Below the pieces are notes generated by a model. It was not told the origin of the DNA and did not search any database. It saw only the letters and a list, made by a program, of their open reading frames with translations. Shown piece by piece: positions 24,752 through 35,800 of a stretch of DNA of 64,000 nucleotides. Source of the stretch: Thuidium tamariscinum. Taxonomy: Eukaryota > Streptophyta > Bryopsida > Hypnales > Thuidiaceae. A program made the position numbers and the translations under genes. The stretch spans positions 2,728,001 to 2,792,000 of the forward strand of contig OX344751.2 of assembly GCA_947034885.2 (NCBI GenBank), given 5' to 3'. Each line of letters starts with the position of its first letter. Positions within the stretch are counted from its first letter, which is position 1.

Positions 24752-24954
24752 CACTACAAGAGAAAGGGGTGTTTTAAGTAGTGTCCTAGACATCACGTCT
24801 TTTAAGTAATGTCTTTTAAGTAAGGTTTTAAGTAAAATTTTACTAAAAAGACTGTCTTTTTAGTAAAATTTTACTTAAAACCTTACTTAAAAGACATTAC
24901 TTAAAAGACGTGATGTCTAGGACACTACTTAAAACACCCCTTTCTCTTGTGGTG
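24752..24954. mobile_element. 203-bp CACTA-type hairpin MITE
   Basis: Left end CACTACAAGAGAAAGGGGTG, right end (minus strand) CACCACAAGAGAAAGGGGTG. The target duplication ATA lies at 24749-24751 and 24955-24957. The two ~100-bp arms are almost perfectly complementary all the way to the centre (TTTTACTAAAAAGAC...), so it is nearly a pure palindrome. The near-identity of the arms suggests a recent insertion. It splits an older AAAGTCAAAGCTTYGTCAT tandem repeat. Confidence 0.92.
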
Positions 24955-24979
24955 ATAGTCTATCGATGTTTCACACTTA

Positions 24980-25118
24980 TGAAGTCAAAGCTTTGTCATG
25001 AGTTTCAAAACCATTGTAATTTTGAACAAATTTCTCCTTCACAAAGTCAAAGCTTTGCCATGAATTTTAAAACCATTGAAATCCTAAACAAATTTATCCT
25101 TCACAAAGTCAAAGTTTT
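24980..25118. repeat. ~62-bp tandem repeat, 2+ copies
   Basis: AAAGTCAAAGCTTTGTCATG ... CCATTG ... AACAAATTTCTCCTTCAC repeats at about 24983, 25046 and 25107 (partial). A further copy of the AAAGTCAAAGCTTCGTCAT start at 24714 lies on the other side of the CACTA MITE. Confidence 0.75.
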
Positions 25119-25311
25119 ACAATCCCCAATGGAACAAGGAAAGTATAGACACTAAAACAAGTTAGTACAACACCAAACTACAATATGTGTTAATATAATT
25201 GTTAATACAAATACAACAATAAATTAATATAAGGATTTTGAACAAAAAATACAACAAGAATGAGCACTATAGACCTTTTCTAAGTAATATCGTTAATAAT
25301 AAGGGAATAAA

Positions 25312-26047
25312 GGGTCATTGCAAGAAAGGGTGTCCATTTCTGTAGCGTTCTGGATTTGGATGTTCTTTTTTCCAGGAGTACTATTTAATTAGAAAAACAA
25401 TTTAAAAAAAATATGAAAAATATGTAAAATTCATATACCTTAAAGAAGAAGGTACCCTATGAAGGAAAAGCTTTGGAAAATTCTTTAAGACTTAGGAGAA
25501 TTAGAAAAGTGCCAAAACTCATGAAAATGGGCATATTTAGATTTTAATTTGTAAAAAGTAGAAAATTTTATTTTTCTCAAATCTAAAAATTGTCCATTTG
25601 GATAGAGTTGATGGTGATGAGATTTTACCAAAAAAATTATCTTAGTACCATCATCAATGTTCAGAAATTGCATGCAATGGGAGTGCTGTTTGCACGCATG
25701 TGGAGGACATAAAATAATGTATTTTTAGATTCCCTTTGGTAGGAATATGCTTTCCTAATATGCAAGTACACCATGAAAATTTCAGCTTTAGATCATTAAA
25801 TTTGGGGACTCCGAACGTAGTAAAAACCCCTAAACCTCCATTTGTGACAAATTAAGAAAAATGATTTTTAAATATAAAATTATTATTTTTAATTTCTGAA
25901 AAATAAGGGATGCGAAAACCATCAAGTTAGAGAGGTCCAATAATTATTTCATATCGTAAGATCTTTAGATTCAAAAGTTATAGCAGAAAAGAATGACGTC
26001 ACTCCAAATGTGACGGAGAATAGGACCGACGTTTCTTGCAATGACCC
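25312..26047. mobile_element. 736-bp TIR element, class uncertain (Harbinger-like?)
   Basis: GGGTCATTGCAAGAAA at the left is matched by its reverse complement TTTCTTGCAATGACCC at the right. Flanks carry the direct repeat TAAA (25308-25311, 26048-26051), which fits a TAA-type duplication within the uncertainty of the terminal base. The same terminal motif occurs at 16959-16975. No transposase ORF is visible, so it is non-autonomous. It sits within the LTR-like element at 24280-30154. Confidence 0.7.
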
Positions 26048-26692
26048 TAAACTCTCCAAAAGATTAGTATATTAACTATTAAGAAACCTCCAAAAGACTC
26101 AACAAAACATCAACTAGTGTTCCAAAAAACTTCCACTAATTCACACAAGAAGTTAGAATAGCTTAAGGGGACGTTGAAGTCCTTCAAAACTTCAAGAAAA
26201 TCACAAAGTAAGAGCTTGTAATGCTCTAAAAAACACATGTTTTAGCAAGTTGGCTCAAACTTGGTAATAAATCCAATTAAATGCATAGCATGATTGCTGC
26301 TAAAATAATGGCTATAAGAGGTGGTTTGAGAGGGAATGGATGTTCATTTATACTCTTCTAAAGGCCCCCCCTCATTTTCTTGTGATAATCTTATCACTTA
26401 AGATTTTCATCCTAATCTAACGCATTAGGAGAGATTCAAGGCCTTGAGAGGGTTGTTAAAGGTGTGATTCAGAAACTGTTCTTGTAACTGTTGGCCCTTT
26501 TAAGCCATCCATTATTAAAAAAATTATAATTTTTTTTATTGGTTTTAAAATGCAAAAAAAATTCCCCCAAAAAAAATTCAAAAAACAAAAAAATTAATGA
26601 TGTTGCACACTTTTGACCACATTAGATTCTTGTGTTTCTATAGCAATTTTTACATTTCGATAGTTTAGAAACTCATAGTCTTCCAGAGGCCT

Positions 26693-26723
26693 GTGAGTCC
26701 CCGATTCGTCACCGGGGACTCAC
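26693..26723. repeat. Perfect 11-bp stem hairpin
   Basis: GTGAGTCCCCG and CGGGGACTCAC enclose a 9-nt loop. The downstream sequence is not a T tract, so this is not a typical pol III or bacterial-type terminator. It lies inside the LTR-like element. Function unknown. Confidence 0.8.
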
Positions 26724-28080
26724 GGGTTCTTTTTTCGCAATTCCTATATAAACTAAGGCGTATTTGGGCTTATAAAACCCACAAAAGGGCATTAAACCGG
26801 TATTGGCATTACACATACCAATGTGCCATTTAGTCATTAGGTGGGATTTAGGATAGTTTGCATCCAAAACGCCCTTGTCTTAGCTAAATAGACGCCAAAT
26901 TGATAGAGACATGCAAGATTAGGGTAAGAAGCCTAAAAAGGCCCTGCCTAGGCTAGGAAGTCCTCATAGGGGGATCTAGGAGGAATCCCCCACTCCCCAT
27001 AGCATCGAAGAGAATACGGATAAAATACTAACCTTGAAATGCAGGTACCGGGCGATTTCCTAATTCTTGGAGCATGCAGTGGGGATGCAGATTTGCATCC
27101 AAGTGGGGGGATCCCATGGGTGGTCCCCTCTAAAGTTTGGGAATTTTCCGACATTGTTTGGATATTTTCCCAAACGGTCAACCGCGGTGGACTTTGGGTG
27201 GGAATTCGAAAGAATATCTCAAAGTGCGGTAAAATCCCACTAAAAATCCGGCAAGGCGGTCTCACACCAACGGAGCGCTTCCCCAAGTTTCAAGACAAAA
27301 TGATAGTCAGAAGATCCCGAATTGGCGACATTCCTCCCCAACTGACAAATTAAATGGCGGAAGCTGCAGTTGACCGGCGTACCGGGGCCATACAACATCG
27401 GAACGGAGCCTACCTTGGGTCTATTCCTACCCCCTTCCATCTACTTGGAAGATTGGTGAAGGTTTGGGGTCCAAAATTGCTAAACTCCAAAAGTTGGGAA
27501 TTTATCCCAACTTTGATCCCAGCTTACACTAAGATTCCTCGAGAATTTGGACATAGTTTAAGGGGTAGGGTGACTTCTAGGCTAATTATGGCCTTCCGGA
27601 GCCAATGGCGCAATCCGTTTGCCATTTGGAGCTAAACTCCAAAAGTTAGCCTTTTGGGGACAACACATGGAGAAGAAATGGGGGTTTTAGGCCCCCCAAT
27701 GCATTTTTGGGGAGTTTGGGCCCCATTAGCCGTGGGGATCGCGTAAGGAACGTATGGGGAACTCCGAGCACATGTGGGAGCAAGTACCACCTCAAAAAGT
27801 TAGTGAAGGTGGCTCATGTGCTTTGGTGTAAGTAATTTCAAATTAAGTAGGTGGGAACACATGGGAACTTCTCCCATGTGAGAACTTGTAGATTTTGGGG
27901 AAGGTAAATTAGACGGTTTGCAAGTTCTTGTAAGGTTAGGTAAGATTTGAATTTCTCAATTCAAATTGTGTAGATTTTAGGTGGATAATTAGATTTGGGA
28001 TGGGTAAACATGTACGGACTTCCTAAATTCCCTCATCTAGTTATTCTTAGTAGATTAAGGGGGGGGGGTTGCTCCCTTTT

Positions 28081-28097
28081 GGGTATAAAAGGGGCGG
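28081..28097 (+). promoter_or_regulatory. TATA-box-like promoter motif in the LTR-like element
   Basis: GGGTATAAAAGGGGCGG is a strong TATA context and is followed at ~30 bp by a CTCTCACTCTCTCTCTC tract. It would be the U3 promoter of the fossil element. No downstream gene is seen. Confidence 0.5.
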
Positions 28098-28854
28098 CAT
28101 TCTCCTCTCACTCTCTCTCTCAACTCCTACCCATTTAAGGGAGGAGCACTATTAGGCCCGAGTTATGCCGGATTTCCTTTGGCTTTTGATGCCAAAGGAG
28201 CCTTTGATAGTTTTGGGGTTGTTGCACCCTTGGCTCTTGTGGTTTTTACTTGGGGACTTGAGACCCCCCCAAGTCTTGTTGGAACTTTTGTTAATTGATG
28301 GTGGTCCACCTTTTGTATTGTGAAACAAGTGAAAGTTGTTGTGGGAGAGACTAGTGAGGAACCGAGGGGTGACTTGGGAGGTGACTTAGAGAGTATGCTT
28401 GCAATTTGTACCTACCTCCTCCCCCCCTCTTCTTGTGCATAAGGCTAAGCTAGTCCCATGAGGGACGGTGGAGCCTTGACCTTCCTCTAAACACTTAGCA
28501 TTTGTGAATAGGAAGTCCCTCTTTTCTTCCCTTTCTCTTGTCCACGGGAATAGATTGGTCCCATGAGGGACGGCGGAGCTATGGCCCCCCCAAGTCTCTA
28601 AGCAATTAGAAGTCTTAGTCAAGTGTCAAAAATACATTCTCACGGCGAAGCTTTGAACCCCCTAAATCTTAGCAGGGTGTCAAATGTAAGTCCCTTCACA
28701 ATAGCAACAACGTTTAGTTTCCAACACCTTGGAAATTAACCCAACGTTTAGCTTCCAACAACTTAGTAAGCAAGTCCTCACATAGTTTAGGAGCAACTAG
28801 TGCCCACCCAACCACTTAGAATACACTTTAGCATTGCATTAGGAGTTAAAAACC

Positions 28855-29005
28855 CGGGTCCAGCCCAAGTCCAGAGCCAGCCCAGCCCAGAGCCAGCCCC
28901 ATTTCGAAGCCAGCCCCAGACCAGAGCCAGCCCCAGTTCAGGCCAGCTACCGGAGCCAGACCCGAGAGCCAGCCCCGTCGGAGCAAGCCTCGCAGAGCAG
29001 CCCGC
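28855..29005. repeat. GC-rich minisatellite (CCAGAGCCAGCCC)
   Basis: Variants of CCAGAGCCAGCCCCAG repeat for ~150 bp. The long ORFs on both strands here (28787-29114) are products of this repeat and not genes. Confidence 0.8.
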
Positions 29006-29099
29006 AGAGCCGCCCCGCAGGGGGTCCGCGTGGATATCGGGGGGCCGGGTATTGGGGGGAGGGCCGCAGCAGTTGGGGGGGCTGCAGCAGTTGGGAAAC

Positions 29100-29225
29100 A
29101 TGGAAATTAGGTAGCTTAGGGGAAAATATAGAAATTAGGTAGTTTAGGGGAAAATATAGAAATTAGGTAGTGTAGGGGAAAATATAGAAATTAGGTAGTT
29201 AGGGGGATAGAATAGAAATTAGTGG
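29100..29225. repeat. ~30-bp minisatellite, four copies
   Basis: Units of GAAATTAGGTAG plus TTTAGGGGAAAATATA repeat about every 30 bp, the last being diverged. Confidence 0.85.
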
Positions 29226-29529
29226 AGCTAGGAGCCATTGCAAAAAAGACTTAATTGTAAGAAGCACCCGGAGAGGGGTAATTAAAAGAGCTGGGGCCAA
29301 GACATGGCAATGATGGACGTGGCGTGGAGTGAAGAGGACCGGATCCACGGAACGGAGGTAGGCCTCTAGACCTTCCTTTGATTTAATTTGTTAAATGCAA
29401 GTAGGGGTTAATTAGTAGGAAAAGGTTAACATCCCAGGTGGGATTAAGGTCCGGCAATTAGCAAACACAAATAGGAAGATAACCACAACTAGAATAGAAA
29501 GAAGAAGAAGGAATCCCAATACATAGAGT

Positions 29530-29960
29530 CGAATGAAGTGAAGACAAATACGTAGAGTAGAAGTACTCAATTAAAATACGTAAAGTAGAAGTAGAACAAT
29601 ACCGATACGTGGAGTAGAGGTACTCAATTAAAATACGTAAGTAGAAGTAGAACAATACCAATACATAGAGTAGAGAGGTACTCAATTAAAATACGTAAAG
29701 TAGAAGTAGAACAATACCAATACGTAGAGTAGAAGTACTCAATTAAAATACGTAGAGTAGACTAAAACGAAGACAAATACGTAGAGTAGGGCAAACGAAC
29801 ACAAATACGTAGAGTAGATTAAAACCAAGACAAATACATAGAATAGGATAATAGTACAAAGATGTAGAGACGGGGTAGGAAATACCATAAATAAAGCGGG
29901 ATAAACAAACCCAAACACGTAGAAGTAGGATAAACGAGAACAAAGCATAAAAGTAGGACA
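29530..29960. repeat. AATACGTAGAGTAGAAGTAC tandem array
   Basis: AATACGTAGAGTAGAAGTAC, CTCAATTAAAATACGTAAAG and TAGAAGTAGAACAATACCAA blocks alternate with a period near 60 bp. After about 29760 the period shortens. Several minus-strand ORFs (29458-30163) rich in Tyr, Ser and Leu are read from the array and are rejected as genes. Confidence 0.85.
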
Positions 29961-30559
29961 AGAGAACGAAACACATAGAGTAAGCAGCAATTAGAAGTAG
30001 GACAAGGGAACGAAGCAGACCCTAGGTAGGATAGTAAAAAAGATCCATTGCTTGGAAGGCACAATGGATTGACGCTTAGACATCCGTAGGTAGTAGAATC
30101 GTTAGAGCCTGGTTGTGATCGCTTAATTCCAAGGGTGGGAATGAAGCGCCCACAAGGCCTCAAATCTCTTCTAATGCTTTTGACTTTCTATGTTGCTCTA
30201 TTTTCTAACTTTTAAAGATTAATTTGAAATCACAAATGAGTTGTGACGTTGGCTTCAAAAGGCCATTTGTAGTCAATAGAAACTTTCCACCCCTTTTTCT
30301 TATGCTGAGAAATCAATGAATCCTAGCATCAATTTAATGACCAAAAAGGGTAAAATTTCAACTCTTAGAGGTTGAATTTCCTAAGAAAAGTAAGTAGCCT
30401 AGGATCTTTAGTAGGTATAAGAGAATAAGAAAAGACCTAACTTAAACCTCATTCCAATTTTGCATCCATTGGAAACGCTAGTCAAACTCCATCATAATCT
30501 TTAATTTTGCTGGTTTTTGGAGGATCTTGTTAGTTTAGATACTTTTGGCTAATAAAATG

Positions 30560-31060
30560 TCTTGAAATTTGTTAGAGCCTTTTATTAATATAAAAAAGCT
30601 ACTCTAATTTTTAGTGAGATTTTATTGCAATTAGGGTAATTTCTATAAATTTCCCGTTGGAAGTTAAAGAAGATGACTATCCGGAGAAGCATCTTCTAAA
30701 TATTAGAAAATTATGAATTTCTTTTGTAGAACCTTCCATGGAATTTCAAAAAAGATATACAAACCTAAATTTGGACTCTATCCCATGCTATCCTTCAATT
30801 ATTGGATTCCAAAGAATCTTTCACATAAAGACAAATCTTGGCAAAGCACCTTTGGCATTGAGTTCCTAGTGTGATCACAATCTTGAAATACCATTTTTTG
30901 GTTGTAGATTCCCTTCATCAATTTGTTGTGATGTTTTTCAACCTGGAGGCTAACAATTGGGATTTCTATAAAAAATGAAAATCAATTGGAGAACTTAAAA
31001 TCTATCGATAAAATTAGTATTCAGGGTTTTCAATAAGTTTTGTAAGACCTATTTTGACCA
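30560..31060 (+). repeat. Diverged copy of sequence inside the 1284-4718 element
   Basis: CTAATTTTTAGTGAGATTTTA, then a TTTCTATRA block and CCATGGAATTTC-like and TAGATTCTTGG-like matches occur in the same order here and at about 2700-3000. This piece lies just beyond the right end of the second LTR-like element, which suggests that element inserted into an older relative. Confidence 0.5.
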
Positions 31061-32440
31061 ATTTCATTACAAGCTATTTTGGATAATTCTACCAAAAATA
31101 AGTATTATTTGGATTTTGGTGTTTTTTACGCTATTTACAAGCAAGATTTCAACTTGAGTGATAAAAGCAGCTAAAATATGATAAAATACTATATTGGCAT
31201 GTAACATATCTATATTTTGGTTTGGCATTTTTTGGGGGGCTTTTTTTCCTAATTGACACATTATATTTTATAAAAAATTGAAAAAAATAATAGTCAATAC
31301 CAGGTGACAAAATGGAAGCTCCCACCCTCCTTAGCACTCAAAGAGAAATATACACTACTACAAAAAGCTATAAGATAACACTTTAAACAACATCAATAAC
31401 ATTAATTGTAGTGTGATATAAACTTAAGACTATTGTATTTGACTAAATCCTATATCATTTGTAGTCACATTCAACGATGGTTTACACAAGATTAAGACTA
31501 AGACATTGACTACACATCATAAAATTTATATTAATGTACAATTATAGCACAATTTGCTATACATTAATTTGCCCCAACTTCTTCTCATTTATAATTCCTT
31601 TACTGCTCTCTCAACCCTTTTACATTATTGGATATTACACAATGTCCCTCCTATTGAAATATGTAGTTTTAGCATCACTCACTCTACCTCACATGGCACT
31701 TTGGGCTATAATATGACTAGAATTTTAATATATGTCAATTTCAAAAGGAAATTGAAGTCATTTCTTTCTAACCTTTGAACTTGCACCCAAGGAAAGTGAG
31801 TCCATTGTGGGCCAAATGGAATTGAAGCAAATGCACTGCAAGCATAATTATATTATTGTTGTAGATTTTTGGACCACTGTCTACAACACTATGTTATTTT
31901 GTTTATAATGAACTCCTTCACATTTGTGTCCAAAATGGACTTATTTACCTGACCCACACAATGTTATTTACCAATGAGACAAGGGTCACTTTTGCCAACC
32001 CAATGCTTGCATTAATTGATAAGTCCCACCTTGGTATGCAGTATAATACCTCTCTAGCATGGGGAGGACCATGGCCTCTTTATATGATGTTCCGTACCTT
32101 CTGCTCATGCACATCATTGACCTCTCAAACATTTGGTTCCCCCTACAAAATGATAGACCTCCCCGAATTTCAGAATATGCTCCTTTCTTTAATCTACCAC
32201 ATTCAAATGCAAGACATTAAATTAGTCCCACGAAAGTGTGACAGAGGGGTAGAACGTAGCTCTAGTAGGGTAAAACTCATTTTACTACGGGTTGATTGAG
32301 GTTTGGGGTTTATGTTTTTATTGGGTTTTTTTTGTTAGGGTTGACTCTCCCTTACCTAATTTGGGTCTCTGATGCCAAGTATGAACTCAGAATTTGAAAA
32401 AACAAATATATGCAAAATAAAAATTAAAAAATTTCAGCAT
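31061..32440. other. Intergenic sequence upstream of the phosphorylase gene
   Basis: A 112-codon plus-strand ORF at 31961-32299 has no motif I recognise. A CACTACTACAAAAAGC near 31354 resembles a CACTA terminus but has no partner. No RNA gene seen. Confidence 0.5.
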
Positions 32441-32671
32441 TTACCCCTGTGGTAAACTCAGAGACTTCGTGGGAGTGATTTAAGGTCACGCCATTCGAAT
32501 CCCAGCCTCAGTTCGCTACTATCCGACGCTGCATTCCAATGTGACTGTGGTCCCGCAGTCTCATCCCCTTCCCGATGATCTTTTTTCTCCCTCACATCTC
32601 ATCTGACTCGACATCGTCGTTGTCTCTGGTCTAGATTCTAGAACTCCTGCAAATCAAGCCTAACTTAGACC

Positions 32672-32722
32672 ATGGCTACCTGCAATGCCAGTGAGAAGGT
32701 CCAGAAGGATTCCCGCTGCTGA
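32672..32722 (+). promoter_or_regulatory. Upstream ORF candidate in the phosphorylase 5' leader
   Basis: GACCATGGCT is a strong plant start context and opens a 16-codon frame (MATCNASEKVQKDSRC). A second ATG at 32685 opens a 72-codon frame that overlaps the phosphorylase ATG at 32891. If the transcript starts upstream in the CT-rich stretch near 32570-32600, both would have to be passed by scanning ribosomes. If it starts after 32690 they do not matter. Confidence 0.35.
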
Positions 32723-32890
32723 AATGTGCCAAAACGTCTCGAATTGGCATCATCGGAGGATTGAAACAGTGAAAGAAGTGCATTCTTATCTTAGTAGAAC
32801 GCTTACTAGTCTGTCTGTCTGTTTTGTGGTGTTGAACGCCATCGCCAATTCTGTTTTGGTGAGGATTGTAGGAGTGAAGCTAGAGGAGCG

Positions 32891-35800
32891 ATGGCGTCGC
32901 TGAAGGTGGCTAGGAATCTCTCCGCAAGCCAAGCTTCAGGAACTTCTTGCTCGCGTCGCGCTGCGGCGGCTTCATTGCCCAAGTCCACATTGCTGAGCGC
33001 CGGGCCTTTGTTCTCGTAAGTTTGGGGTTTGGGGGTCCTGGGTCTTGCCAATTGGGGTGTCACAATCTGTGTGAAATTGTGGATCGGAGGAGGGATCGAG
33101 GAGAAGTTCATAGAGATCGCAACTTCTGCCATCTTCTCTGATTTCTTGTTAATTACACTTTTATGTGTGCTAGCTTGGATTGTTGGTAGCCCAGGTTGGG
33201 TTTTACAAATACGGTGGAGTTTTTGAGGTCGTGGGGGGTCGCATTGTGTTGTTGCACTGTTATTGTGAAGGAGCAAGAGGTGTGGGTTTTGCGATTTTCG
33301 AATTGGTTTTCGGGTCAATTTCTTTCTGGGAATGTGCGCCTCAATCTACGAAGCAGTAGTATTATATTGGGTGATGGCGCATGAGAAACTTGTGTGGTAC
33401 TTTCGCCTTAAATTATGATTTGTGTGGTACAGTAGAGTAGTCTATTTCGAGATTGGGCCCTACGTTAGTCTTCTTTGCATGTTCTGGTCAATCTCGAACT
33501 TCGCGCATTTGAATCAATGTACCGGGTTCTGGGATAATTCATTCCCCGCAAATTCGGCATCGGTACCTACCTCAGTGAACACAAAGCACTCACAGATTGG
33601 ATTGCACTATGTATTGTACTCGACTAGTTTGGCTGGACAGTTTTCGAGGATGAATTGGATTAACTGACCGTGTCGTTGTTGCAGAAATGCAAGAAGCCTG
33701 CGATTGCAAACCACTCTAGGTACGTGAATTTCGAATCCGTTAGTGTTTTCCGATGGCGAGTCTTGTCCATTTCTGGAGCATTGCGATCCACTTTTGTTTT
33801 CTTGGACTTTCTGTATATTTCGGGTTGACTTCACCCTCATTAACCATGAAGTGGAGTTAGTTCTTGGGTACCCTCGCCGGCTAAGTAGCTTCAATTTGCT
33901 TATTCCTTCTCTGTAACTGACATTGGAATTCGTTCATTTCCATGATCTGTTTATTCAGCTTCTCAATTTTGGACGAGTAAACTAATTGTGCCTGTACTAA
34001 AGAAAACCCTCCCACATCAACCATGAACCGACATTAAGCGTACTGTAAACTCGGATTCCCCATTAGTGGCCTTGCAAATGTGGACACTTAGGAGGTTACT
34101 TGACTAACCTTCTAGCTACCTAACATCTAACTGAAGGCTCTTGCAAATTGGGGCGTACTAAACCGAAAAGACATCGTTTTAGTTCCTAGAGATTCTCCTC
34201 CATGTTCTCTGATGCTTCTACTGTCTTCTCCACCATTCTTTCCACCATTTCTCCACAAGCCTTCTTCCATTAGTTTGGTCTCTTAAATGGTATGACTGGG
34301 TAAACTGATATTGACACCAACGTTCCCTTGTTCTTGAGTACAGGATGCAGTAAGCAGACGCCCCAAAGGAAGTGGAGCTGTCAAGCGGGATCAGTCGAGA
34401 CCTCCGTTGCAGAGTCTGAAGCGGAAACAGGTAACTTACAAACGTTGATTGCAGTCAGGTAGAAGTTTCTTTGGCCATGGCCATCAATGGATTCTGAGGG
34501 TTTTGGTTTCCATGTGGCAGATGTTTTGCCACAGGCGAACCCTCTGTCGACGGACGCCAACGCCATTGCCAGCAACATTAAGTACCACGCGGACTTCACC
34601 CCGTCGTTCTCACCCTACAAATTCGAGCTTCCGCAAGCGTATGTGGCCACCGCGGAGAGCTTGCGCGACACTCTGGTGCAGCGATGGAACGACACCTTCC
34701 AGCACTTCACCAAGGAGAATGCCAAGACCATCCATTACCTCTCCATGGAGTTTCTGCAGGCACGTGTCGACTTCTTTTTCTCACTACGATCTCCAGTTGA
34801 TCATTCGACATTGCAATGGTCGAATGCAATCGAATTTTAGGGTTTTGACATTTTAGGCACTTTTTTTATGGTGAGTTTTGCAGGGGAGAGCTTTACTGAA
34901 TGCTGTGGGCAACCTTGAGCTGAGGGATGCGTATACTGAAGCGCTTCATAAATTGGGTCATGATCTTGAGGCTGTTGCCGAGCAGGTGCTGGAATTGGAC
35001 TCCTGCTTGTTTGTCTATTCCTTGAAATTTTGTTTCATGGTCCAAACTGAGGTTGAGGAAACCACTTGCTTCACTTTTAAGCGATGTATGTAAGTTGCAC
35101 ACTTTTTTGAGCTATATGTAGGAGTGTGCTTTCATGGGAGACCACTCAGTAGGGCTCACTGGAGGGCTGACTTTGGGTACTACTAGGGGCAGAATGTCTT
35201 CAGTGTGATCAAATTGTTTTGTGAATCCATGTGTGGTGATTTGTTATGCGATCCTTTAAAGTGGGAGGCTGTAGATCACTATTGAATTGACAGCAGACAA
35301 ACGTACATTGCCTTCAACGGCGTATCGTGTGTGCAGGAGCCGGATGCTGCGCTTGGCAATGGTGGGTTGGGAAGATTGGCTTCCTGCTTTCTGGATTCAT
35401 TGGCCACTCTCAATTATCCTGCTTGGGGGTATGGGTTGCGTTACAAGTACGGTCTGTTCCAGCAGCGCATCACCAAGGATGGTCAGGAGGAGCAATGTGA
35501 GAGATGGTTGGAGGTAAAGAAACGGCACCCCTCTGATCTTCATCACATTGCTACTTGTTCCCGTTCGTTGAAATATGTATGAACATGCACCAGTCAGTAG
35601 AAACCCCCCGGAGAGGTATTCTATAAACCAAGCTACATTAGACCCTGCTAATTGTAAGGCCATTTACCATTTTAGACAGTTTCTGATGTGAACCCTGCAA
35701 ATTGTAACATGGCTAGATTTTCTAGAATACCTCTCAGGGCGGATTTTCTATGACACTGCAATCCTTATCAGGCCCGTTTTATTGTTCACAACTCTGTGAG

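Larger units (their letters stand above)
24280..30154 (+). mobile_element. LTR-like fossil element with nested MITEs
   Basis: It begins TGGCTAGG, ends GCGCCCACA, and is flanked by the 5-bp direct repeat AGGCC (24275-24279, 30155-30159). The last ~115 bp match the end of the 1284-4718 element. A promoter-like GGGTATAAAAGGGGCGG lies at 28081-28097 and is followed by a CT-rich leader, as in a U3/R region. Three minisatellites (28855-29005, 29100-29225, 29530-29960) fill its 3' part. It holds no recognisable gag-pol. A CACTA mini-element (24752-24954) and a 736-bp TIR element (25312-26047) are inserted in it. It is non-coding, probably a long solo LTR or a non-autonomous derivative. Confidence 0.5.

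Noticed and set aside
28787-29114. Two overlapping 104-codon ORFs, Pro/Gly/Ala-rich
   Set aside because: Both come from the CCAGAGCCAGCCC minisatellite.
29458-30163. Several Tyr/Leu/Ser-rich minus-strand ORFs that look like membrane proteins
   Set aside because: Read from the AATACGTAGAGTAG tandem array; periodic and without homology features.
31350-31370. CACTACTACAAAAAG as a CACTA left end
   Set aside because: No inverted partner with matching 3-bp flank found downstream.
32480-32515. TTCGAATCCC like a tRNA T-loop near 32500
   Set aside because: No pairing T-stem, acceptor stem or anticodon arm could be drawn.
32806-33318. 170-codon minus-strand ORF over phosphorylase exon 1 and intron 1
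   Set aside because: It is antisense to the transit-peptide exon, crosses its splice site and has no recognisable motif; it results from GC-richer sequence with few stops.
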